Below, piece by piece: positions 1 through 5,122 of a stretch of 5,122 bases of DNA. The position numbers and the translations under genes are program-made. Source of the stretch: a bacterium (GTDB taxonomy: Bacteria > Cyanobacteriota > Vampirovibrionia > Gastranaerophilales > Gastranaerophilaceae). Where the stretch lies: assembly GCA_017995595.1 (NCBI GenBank), contig JAGOIO010000114.1, forward strand, positions 1 through 5,122. Reading direction: 5' to 3'. The notes under the pieces are model-generated. The model saw only the letters and a program-made list of their open reading frames with translations. It was not told the origin of the DNA and did not search any database. The first letter of the stretch is position 1. Every line of letters begins with the position of its first letter.

Positions 1-774
1 TTATTAATCCGTGCAGATTTAGGCGTAAATTACGCAGGAGAGCTTGTTGACAAATTAAGAAAACAAGATAAAATAAAGCCTTCTGATGTCAAAAATTATC
101 TAAAAAATGAATTTATGACGACTTTAACAAATGCAGGTTCTACAAAGTTATCTTACAATGAAAATGAGTTAAATATATATTTTATAACAGGCGTAAATGG
201 TGTCGGGAAAACGACATTAATAGGAAAACTCGCTTATAGATTTAAAAGCGAAGGTAAAAAAGTCCTTGTCGCAGCTGCGGATACATTCCGTGCAGCTGCC
301 GAAGAACAACTAAATATTTGGTCGGTTAGAGCCGGAGCTGAAATAGTCCGCAGAGATAAAGCCGATCCTGCATCTGTAGTTTTTGAAGCTATTCAAAAAG
401 CTAAAAGTGAAAATTTCGACGTTATTCTTGTTGATACTGCCGGACGACTTCAAAATAAATTTAATTTGATGGAAGAATTATCTAAAATAAAAATGGTCAT
501 AGATAAAAATGCCCCTGAAAATTTAAGAGAGTGTATGTTGGTTCTTGATGCAAACACAGGACAAAACGGACTTCAACAAGCAAAAGTATTTATGGACTCT
601 GTAAATCTAACCTCAGTTGCTTTAACAAAGCTTGACGGTTCTGCTAAAGGAGCAATTGTTCTTTCTGTTGCAAAAGAATTAAAACTTCCTGTTAAACTAA
701 TAGGTGTCGGCGAGCAAATGACTGACTTAAAAGATTTTTCATCTGAAGATTTTGTAAACGCTCTTTTTGATTAA
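1..774 (+). CDS. ftsY: Signal recognition particle receptor FtsY (5'-truncated by window edge)
   Basis: FtsY is the SRP-receptor GTPase. It docks the SRP (Ffh)-ribosome complex at the cytoplasmic membrane and both GTPases hydrolyse GTP to hand nascent membrane proteins to SecYEG. The frame is open from base 1 to the TAA at 772-774, giving 257 residues in the window. The ATG at 115 is internal: the 38 codons before it (ADLGVNYAGELVDKLR...) match the end of the helical N domain. The NG domain is complete downstream: P-loop GVNGVGKTT at residues 64-72, DTFRAAAEEQL near 94, DTAGR at 145-149 followed by LQNKFNLMEEL, the guanine-specificity motif TKLD at 209-212 followed by GSAKGA, and closing GVGE near 235. 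One small oddity is Leu where most SRP GTPases have a third Thr in GKTTT. Any acidic A domain or membrane-targeting N-terminus lies outside the window. It converges on the TPR gene, with 10 bp between stops. Confidence 0.97.
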   Translation, partial: LLIRADLGVNYAGELVDKLRKQDKIKPSDVKNYLKNEFMTTLTNAGSTKLSYNENELNIYFITGVNGVGKTTLIGKLAYRFKSEGKKVLVAAADTFRAAAEEQLNIWSVRAGAEIVRRDKADPASVVFEAIQKAKSENFDVILVDTAGRLQNKFNLMEELSKIKMVIDKNAPENLRECMLVLDANTGQNGLQQAKVFMDSVNLTSVALTKLDGSAKGAIVLSVAKELKLPVKLIGVGEQMTDLKDFSSEDFVNALFD

Positions 775-784
775 TTTAATATTT

Positions 785-2083
785 TTATCTTTTTACCTGT
801 CTTTTATTCATTTTTTCGCTTAAATGAAATGTCGCAAGATGAACCTTATATGAATTTGGAGAAATTGCAAAATAAACCTCTGCAACAGCTTTTTTAGGGT
901 GTTCATCAGACAAAGATTTTCGTTTGTGAGTATGAATATCTATAATTGGAGACAAAGAACTTGGTGCCAGAATTGACTTGTCATCAACAACTTGGGTTAC
1001 ATAATTGCTTATTGGAGTTCCGTCCTCATTCTTAAACTGAATTATTGTATATAATGATCTTATAGGTCTATCAGTAGTATTTCGCAATTTCATCTGAAGT
1101 TTCAATTTATACTTTCTTGAAAATACATTATATGTAATTTTTCCGTCTATATATTGAAGATTAATATCATCTACTGTTATTACATGAGAGGTATAATACT
1201 CTCTAAACTTTCTTGCTCTAAATCTATACAAGTCGCCCAAGGCATAATTGCCCTTTGAATCAGCTTCTGCTGCAAGAGTTAATATAAAATTATAATAAAT
1301 ATCATAATTAATTATACTTGGCTCTCTTTTAAATACTTGTTGAAAATAATTATATGCCTCGGCAGAATTTGAAGCCATTAATAACAAAGCTAATTTATAC
1401 TTTATAATTGGAGCATTTTCTAATTTATCAGCTTCTTTTAAAGTTTCAATCGCATCTTCACTATCCAAATTAGTTATATACTGTTCCGCAGAATAGACAT
1501 AGGCTGATGCCATACTATCAACTACTGTCTTTTCTTCAGGAACATTCAATATTTTATAGTAAATCAATGATTTTTGATAAAAACTTATTGCACTCTCATA
1601 ATCACCCTGACCATAATATGTATTACCTATAATTGCGTAAATATAAGCCTTTAAAGAAATAAGCGGATTGTATGGTCTTTCATCAATGTTATCCATCAAT
1701 GTAGAAGCTTCTTCCAGTTTGTTTTCTCTTATATATAAAAGTGCAAGATTTTTATACGGTGTATAATCGTCAAAATTACGTTTAGCAATAGAAAGCTTAT
1801 ATTGAATTTCCGCATCATCAAAATCATTTATATATTCATACAACAATCCCAACTTAATATTTAGCAAATAGTCTTTCGGATTTTGCATAGCAAGATATTT
1901 GTCTTTTTCAATTAATACATTCACAACATAAGGATTAACATCTTTTTCGGGTGTATCTTGTGTCTTTACTAAATGATAAGCCCTAAATTGTGCAATAGCC
2001 ATTAGAAAAATAACCGTCATAAAAGAAATTAATACGGCTAAACAAAAAGTTTTTATATATCCTGAAAAAGCGTGTCTATTCAT
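785..2083 (-). CDS. Membrane-anchored TPR-repeat protein of unknown function
   Basis: This 432-residue protein belongs to no named family I recognise. Residues about 11-32 form one hydrophobic segment after a short basic N-terminus, which suggests a signal anchor with the rest outside the cytoplasm; there is no lipobox. Residues about 70-255 carry degenerate TPR-like helical pairs: about 71-104 (LGLLYEY...DDAEIQYKLSI), 108-135 (NLALLYIRENKLEEA), 141-176 (the best one, IGNTYYGQGDYESAISFYQKSL), 186-220 and 226-252. TPRs are protein-binding scaffolds. Residues about 300-425 look beta-rich (GKITYNV, KLKLQMKLRNTTDRPIRSLYTIIQF, ILAPSSLSPIIDI), like an immunoglobulin-like or FxLYD-type sandwich; this is a judgement by eye. 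The C-terminus is basic (KMNKRQVKR). The ATG overlaps the end of the MgtC-like gene by 8 nt and has a good AGGA site 5 nt upstream, so translation is probably coupled. It is the last gene of the minus-strand operon. It is confidently a real gene, but its function is unknown. Confidence 0.88.
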   Translation of the reverse strand: MNRHAFSGYIKTFCLAVLISFMTVIFLMAIAQFRAYHLVKTQDTPEKDVNPYVVNVLIEKDKYLAMQNPKDYLLNIKLGLLYEYINDFDDAEIQYKLSIAKRNFDDYTPYKNLALLYIRENKLEEASTLMDNIDERPYNPLISLKAYIYAIIGNTYYGQGDYESAISFYQKSLIYYKILNVPEEKTVVDSMASAYVYSAEQYITNLDSEDAIETLKEADKLENAPIIKYKLALLLMASNSAEAYNYFQQVFKREPSIINYDIYYNFILTLAAEADSKGNYALGDLYRFRARKFREYYTSHVITVDDINLQYIDGKITYNVFSRKYKLKLQMKLRNTTDRPIRSLYTIIQFKNEDGTPISNYVTQVVDDKSILAPSSLSPIIDIHTHKRKSLSDEHPKKAVAEVYFAISPNSYKVHLATFHLSEKMNKRQVKR

Positions 2084-2771
2084 TATCTTCCTGTATTGAA
2101 ATTGATTCCAAACCCTTTAGATTTTCAAAGTTTTTATACAATGATTGAATTGTTTTCTTTGCGTGTACATCTATTATAGCAACTATTTTAGTAGAATTTT
2201 CCTTTTTGTCATTACGTTTCTTTGAAATTTCATGCATATAGTTGAAACTGTTGACAATAAAATTATGAATTTCCTCTGAATGTTCGTCCGCACAAGTCAA
2301 AACAATCTTTATTTTTTTGGTATTTTTAGCACTGTTAACAAGAACATCTCGCTCAAAGAATCTTATCAAAACTAAAACAATAACACTTAAAAGAGTTGCA
2401 ATAACAGCAACATCAATCATTCCTGTTCCGCAAGCCATACCAATAGCCGCAACTATCCATAGTGTAGCCGCCGAAGTTAACCCTACAACATTAGTACCTT
2501 GTCGAAGAACCGTACCACCACCTATAAAACCAATACCAGTAAGAATTTGAGCTGAAATTCTCGCAGGATCACCGTGGCTTCCTATTACAGCAGCAGGAAA
2601 TGCATATATTGAAAGAATTGTAAATACACAAGAACCCAAACATACAAGAATATTAGTCCTTAAACCCGCATATTTGTTTGTAAGCTCTCTTTCTAAACCT
2701 AATGCCGAACCCAAAATTACAGCAGCAACAATTCTTTCCATCATTAGTATATTAAAATCTAAACTGTGCAT
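2076..2771 (-). CDS. MgtC/SapB family inner-membrane protein
   Basis: This is a 231-residue MgtC/SapB-family protein, the same length as Salmonella MgtC as I recall it. The family signatures are clear: GLERE at 25-29, AGLRTNILVCLGS at 35-47, DPARISAQILTGIGFIGGG at 68-86, and GLTSAATLWIVAAIGMACG at 97-115. The N-terminal part (about 10-140) is hydrophobic with several membrane spans. Residues about 143-231 are soluble and fit the ACT-like C-terminal domain of longer MgtC proteins (KKIKIVLTC..., TKIVAIIDVHA). The motif usually written IGF.GAG reads IGFIGGG here. In pathogens MgtC supports growth in macrophages and low magnesium and modulates F-type ATP synthase; most environmental homologues have no proven role. 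An in-frame TGA three codons before the ATG fixes the upstream limit; Met10 and Met11 lack a ribosome site. It lies 24 nt after the OppC-type gene, leaving no room for the long regulatory leader known from Salmonella mgtC. Confidence 0.94.
   Translation of the reverse strand: MHSLDFNILMMERIVAAVILGSALGLERELTNKYAGLRTNILVCLGSCVFTILSIYAFPAAVIGSHGDPARISAQILTGIGFIGGGTVLRQGTNVVGLTSAATLWIVAAIGMACGTGMIDVAVIATLLSVIVLVLIRFFERDVLVNSAKNTKKIKIVLTCADEHSEEIHNFIVNSFNYMHEISKKRNDKKENSTKIVAIIDVHAKKTIQSLYKNFENLKGLESISIQEDNE
2087..2092 (-). promoter_or_regulatory. Ribosome binding site of the TPR protein gene
   Basis: AGGAAG on the minus strand, with AGGA 5 nt from the ATG at 2083, lies within the last codons of the MgtC-like gene. 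The two frames overlap as ATGAATAG, where the TPR start codon comes 5 nt before the TAG stop. This arrangement suits termination-reinitiation coupling and supports the chosen start. Confidence 0.75.
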
Positions 2772-2774
2772 TCT

Positions 2775-2788
2775 TCCTCACTATTCCT
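2775..2788 (-). promoter_or_regulatory. Double Shine-Dalgarno-like sequence before the MgtC-like gene
   Basis: Two purine motifs precede the ATG at 2771 on the minus strand: AGGAA (2788-2784), about 12 nt away, and GAGGA (2779-2775), only 3 nt away. Neither has the ideal 5-9 nt spacing, so initiation may be moderate or depend on ribosomes arriving from the OppC-type gene, whose stop is 24 nt upstream. Confidence 0.5.
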
Positions 2789-2795
2789 ACATATT

Positions 2796-3884
2796 TTATC
2801 TCAATTTACTTTTCGGATCTAATATATCTCTTATTGTATCACCGATTACGTTAAATGATAATACCGCAATAAAAATTAAAAATCCCGGAGTTAAAAGCCA
2901 AGGTCGATATAAAATATTTATATATTCTTGAGCCTCTTTCAACATATTACCCCAGCTTGCATCAGGTTGTTGAATTCCAAGTCCTAAAAAGCTCAATCCT
3001 GATTCGGCAAGTATATAAGAAGGAACACTCAATGTCATCGCAACAATTACATAACTTGTTGTTTGAGGCAAAATATGTTTTACGATAATTCTTAGCTTAG
3101 AAGCTCCGATTGCTTTTGCAGATTGAACATACTCTTCATTTTTGATAGATAAAACCATTCCTCTTACAACTCTTGCAAATCCCGCCCAACCGATAAGTGC
3201 AAGAATCAGAACAATTAGCATAAATCGTTGAATACTTGTCATTCCTGAAGGCAATATTGCCGCCAAAATTATTAAAAGATAAAAACTCGGAATTGACATT
3301 ACCGCCTCTGCAACTCTCATCATTATATTATCAATTACTCCGCCGTAATAACCTGAAATTCCACCATACAAAAGCCCGATAGGAAATAAGACAAAAAGTG
3401 CTAAAAAGCCTATTGTCATCGAAATTCTTCCGCCAAACAATATTCGAGAAAATACATCTCGACCGTTTATGTCTGTACCAAGCAAATATAACCGTCCGCC
3501 TTGTCCTGTTCCTATAAAATGTATATTTGACGGTATTATTCCTAAAAATTTGTAACTTTGCCCTTTTACAAAAAATTTCAAGAAATATTTTTGGCTTCTA
3601 TCTAACTTGTAATCGACTTGCATTGAATTCGTATCATAAGCCCTTTTATAATTATAAGTATATGGCAAAGATAAATGCCCCTTCTCATTTATAGTGAAAA
3701 TTTGAGATGGAGGAGCATAAGACATTGACCTGTCAGAAAAATCTTTTGTATAAGGTGCAAGAAAATCAGCAAATAATAATGACAAATAAATTATAACAAG
3801 CACAATTAAAGCAACGAGTGCAAATTTATCTTTTACAAGTTCACTCAAAACAGATGTATTAAATTTTTTAATTTCTTCTGTCAT
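2796..3884 (-). CDS. OppC/DppC-type ABC transporter permease
   Basis: This is one of the two membrane subunits of a peptide/nickel-type ABC importer (binding-protein-dependent transport inner membrane component family). It is 362 residues, longer than the roughly 300 typical of OppC/DppC. The extra length is an extracytoplasmic stretch (about 42-133) between the first membrane helix (21-40) and the conserved LLGTDINGRDVFSRILFGGR at 134-153. Further helices lie at about 153-178, 196-213, 221-240, 277-297 and 331-350. The cytoplasmic EAA loop that contacts the ATPase is intact at about 251-271 (EYVQSAKAIGASKLRIIVKH). The family signatures LSFLGLGIQQPDASWGNML (297-315) and GDTIRDILDPKSK near the C-terminus are present. 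The ATG lies 3 nt after the OppB-type stop, and its GAAGG ribosome site sits within the last codons of that gene. The substrate cannot be read from the sequence; peptides are likeliest, with nickel or other small solutes possible. Confidence 0.95.
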   Translation of the reverse strand: MTEEIKKFNTSVLSELVKDKFALVALIVLVIIYLSLLFADFLAPYTKDFSDRSMSYAPPSQIFTINEKGHLSLPYTYNYKRAYDTNSMQVDYKLDRSQKYFLKFFVKGQSYKFLGIIPSNIHFIGTGQGGRLYLLGTDINGRDVFSRILFGGRISMTIGFLALFVLFPIGLLYGGISGYYGGVIDNIMMRVAEAVMSIPSFYLLIILAAILPSGMTSIQRFMLIVLILALIGWAGFARVVRGMVLSIKNEEYVQSAKAIGASKLRIIVKHILPQTTSYVIVAMTLSVPSYILAESGLSFLGLGIQQPDASWGNMLKEAQEYINILYRPWLLTPGFLIFIAVLSFNVIGDTIRDILDPKSKLR

Positions 3885-3887
3885 AAA

Positions 3888-4862
3888 TTAAGCCTTCACT
3901 CTTATCCTCGGGTCAGTTATTATCAGCAAAATATCAGCAATTAAATTACCTAAAATCAACATAACCGCACCCATCATAAGAGATGCCATTACAAGATTTA
4001 TATCAGATTTTAAAACAGCTTCCAAAATTAATCGTCCAAGCCCCGGATATTGAAAAACGTATTCTGTTAAAGCTGCACCACTTAACAAGCCTGCAAATTC
4101 AAAGCCCAACATCGTAATCATAGGATTAACCGCATTTCTTAGTGCATGTTTATAAATCACTTTGAATTCACTTAGTCCCTTTGCTCTTGCAAATTTTACA
4201 TAATCAGAGTCCAAAACATCAAGCAAATTGGCACGCATTTGTCTTTGTAATCCTGCAAGTGAAATAGTAAATAAAACGACAGTTGGCAAAATGAGATGAT
4301 GAGTTAAATCTGCAATCTTACCCCAAAAACTCATATCATTAAAATCATAACTCGTTAATCCCCCGACAGGGAACCAGCCTGTTTTCACCGCAAAAATCAA
4401 AAGTAAAATAGCAAAGAAAAAGGAGGGAATTGCCATTCCAACACTTGTAAGCACAGTCAAACACCTATCAAGAGGAGTTTTCCACTTAACCGCAGCCAAA
4501 ATTCCTAAAGGAACTCCCACGCTCCACGTTAAGAAAATTACAAGACCTGTTAAAAGTAATGTATTCGGGATTCTCTCTTTTAATTTTGTAGAAACTTTTT
4601 CACCTGTTGAACAGATTCCCATATCGCCATGGACAAAAGCTTTTGCCCAAAGAAAATATTGAACATATATAGGTTTATCCAATCCCAATCTCTGTGTCTC
4701 TTTTTGCAAAGTTTGTTTTGAAATTGAAGGATTTAATCTTAATTCTGCCAATGGATCAACAGGGCTTAATCTTATTATAAAAAAGCTTATCAACGATACC
4801 AAAATTAACAACGGTATCGTTTGCAATAATCTTTTAAAAATATAAAATAGAATTTGTTTCAA
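3888..4862 (-). CDS. OppB/DppB-type ABC transporter permease (TTG start)
   Basis: This 324-residue protein is the partner permease of the OppC-type subunit; together they form the channel of a peptide/nickel-type ABC importer. It shows the family's N-terminal pattern: basic MKQILFYIFKRLLQTIP, a first membrane helix at about 12-31, then RLSPVDPLAELR, LGLDKPIYVQYF and HGDMG. Other helices are at about 101-125, 137-160, 188-205, 248-266 and 290-315. The ATPase-contacting EAA loop is at about 220-239 (DYVKFARAKGLSEFKVIYKH). YVFQYPGLGRL (268-278) and the C-terminal DPRIR are family signatures. The start is TTG: an in-frame TAA stands directly before it, the next Met is residue 81, and AAAGGA lies 9 nt upstream. 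It begins 13 nt after the solute-binding protein stop and ends 3 nt before the OppC-type start, so the three genes are surely co-transcribed. Confidence 0.95.
   Translation of the reverse strand: MKQILFYIFKRLLQTIPLLILVSLISFFIIRLSPVDPLAELRLNPSISKQTLQKETQRLGLDKPIYVQYFLWAKAFVHGDMGICSTGEKVSTKLKERIPNTLLLTGLVIFLTWSVGVPLGILAAVKWKTPLDRCLTVLTSVGMAIPSFFFAILLLIFAVKTGWFPVGGLTSYDFNDMSFWGKIADLTHHLILPTVVLFTISLAGLQRQMRANLLDVLDSDYVKFARAKGLSEFKVIYKHALRNAVNPMITMLGFEFAGLLSGAALTEYVFQYPGLGRLILEAVLKSDINLVMASLMMGAVMLILGNLIADILLIITDPRIRVKA
3893..3897 (-). promoter_or_regulatory. Ribosome binding site of the OppC-type permease
   Basis: GAAGG on the minus strand, 8 nt before the ATG at 3884, lies inside the last codons of the OppB-type gene. 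Its position supports this ATG and translational coupling of the two permeases, as expected for subunits needed in equal amounts. Confidence 0.65.
4792..4821. repeat. Perfect 9-bp inverted repeat inside the 5' end of the OppB-type gene
   Basis: AACGATACC (4792-4800) and GGTATCGTT (4813-4821) are exact reverse complements separated by a 12-nt A+T-rich spacer. In the mRNA this would be a hairpin starting about 41 nt after the TTG start codon, over codons for the first membrane helix. It might slow early elongation or serve as a processing site, but a repeat of this size is also expected about once by chance in a window this long. Confidence 0.35.
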
Positions 4863-4871
4863 TTAATATAG

Positions 4872-4877
4872 TCCTTT
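4872..4877 (-). promoter_or_regulatory. Ribosome binding site deciding the TTG start of the OppB-type permease
   Basis: Read on the minus strand this is AAAGGA, 9 nt before the TTG at 4862. It overlaps the TAA stop of the solute-binding protein gene, so a ribosome terminating there is placed directly on the next initiation site. The in-frame TAA immediately before the TTG excludes any longer reading frame. Confidence 0.8.
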
Positions 4878-5122
4878 ATTTAATATAAATTTCGTCTAAA
4901 TTGTATGTTACACCTGCAAGCTCTGATGGATAAATATTTCCAAACTTCCGTCTCAAAGCAACAAGTCTCAATGGTGAATACAAATATATTATCGGTTTTT
5001 CCTTATAAATTATATTCTGATATTCATCATATAGCTTTTTCCTATCTTGATATTTTATTTTTAAAGAAGCCTCATCAAAAATCTTATCAATTTTTGCTTC
5101 CCAAGGCAATATATCATTCGTT
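4876..5122 (-). CDS. C-terminal end of family 5 extracellular solute-binding protein (OppA/DppA type), 5' part outside window
   Basis: Eighty-one C-terminal residues are visible, in frame to the window edge, ending in TAA at 4878-4876. They match the closing segment of peptide/nickel-type solute-binding proteins: PWEAKIDKIFDEAS, then a helix with DRKKLYDEYQNIIYKEKPIIYLYSPLRLVALR, FGNIYPS and a final NLDEIYIK. In this family the pattern is roughly a WE..ID.L..E..... helix, a Y...Q.....LP.I.LY...... segment, a basic FGN motif and a last short strand. The TTG at 5109 is an internal Leu codon, not a start, because the homologous frame continues upstream of it (TNDI). The protein would bind the transported ligand outside the membrane and pass it to the two permeases encoded immediately downstream. 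The signal peptide and ligand-binding core lie beyond the edge, so neither anchoring nor substrate can be judged. Confidence 0.93.
   Translation of the reverse strand, partial: TNDILPWEAKIDKIFDEASLKIKYQDRKKLYDEYQNIIYKEKPIIYLYSPLRLVALRRKFGNIYPSELAGVTYNLDEIYIK

Noticed and set aside
115..117. ATG as the start of ftsY
   Set aside because: The same frame is open to base 1 and the upstream residues match the FtsY N domain, so this Met is internal.
2317..2550. Plus-strand 77-codon open frame opposite the MgtC-like gene
   Set aside because: It lies wholly antisense to a well-conserved gene, its translation is low-complexity (Pro, Ile, Thr, Val), and it resembles nothing.
2674..2931. Plus-strand 85-codon open frame opposite the MgtC/OppC junction
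   Set aside because: It is antisense to the ends of two conserved genes and has no recognisable motif, so it is a shadow frame.
2800..2960. Possible internal promoter for the MgtC-like gene within the OppC-type 3' end
   Set aside because: The best minus-strand match, TTGGCT with TAATTT 17 nt away, agrees poorly with both consensus boxes, and A+T-rich coding DNA gives many such partial matches.
3444..3462. Six-bp inverted repeat TCGAGA/TCTCGA with a 7-nt loop inside the OppC-type gene
   Set aside because: It is short, lies within codons for the conserved GRDVFSR motif, and is expected by chance.
5107..5109. TTG as the start of a small separate protein
   Set aside because: The frame continues upstream to the window edge and the sequence is the standard C-terminus of a solute-binding protein; the codon encodes Leu.

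Overview
The window comes from an A+T-rich bacterial genome (roughly two-thirds A+T by eye) using the standard code. It holds six protein genes, two of them cut by the window edges, packed with almost no intergenic DNA. No RNA gene, insertion sequence, CRISPR array or prophage gene is visible. The composition and a long extracytoplasmic insert in the OppC-type permease that, from memory, resembles cyanobacterial permeases would fit a non-photosynthetic, low-GC relative of Cyanobacteria (Gastranaerophilales/Melainabacteria type). That assignment is an inference and only tentative.

Layout. On the plus strand, 1-774 is the 3' part of ftsY, the signal recognition particle receptor GTPase; its 5' end lies outside the window. 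Everything else is on the minus strand and reads right to left: the C-terminal end of a family 5 peptide/nickel-type solute-binding protein (5122-4876), an OppB/DppB-type permease with a TTG start (4862-3888), an OppC/DppC-type permease (3884-2796), an MgtC/SapB-family membrane protein (2771-2076) and a membrane-anchored TPR protein of unknown function (2083-785). Spacings are 13, 3 and 24 nt, then an 8-nt overlap, so these five genes very probably form one transcript whose promoter lies beyond the right edge. The operon ends tail to tail with ftsY, with only 10 bp between the two stop codons and no clear hairpin terminator.

How the genes fit together. The binding protein would capture a peptide-like ligand outside the cytoplasmic membrane and deliver it to the OppB/OppC heterodimeric channel. 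The ATPase subunits that must drive transport are not in the part of the operon seen here; the gene after the second permease is instead MgtC-like. The MgtC-like and TPR proteins are tightly coupled to each other by overlapping reading frames, which suggests they are made together, perhaps for a joint role at the membrane. The sequence does not say what that role is.

I see no clear undescribed system. The most worthwhile leads are the linkage of a transporter lacking ATPase genes to the MgtC-TPR pair, and the uncharacterised C-terminal domain of the TPR protein.
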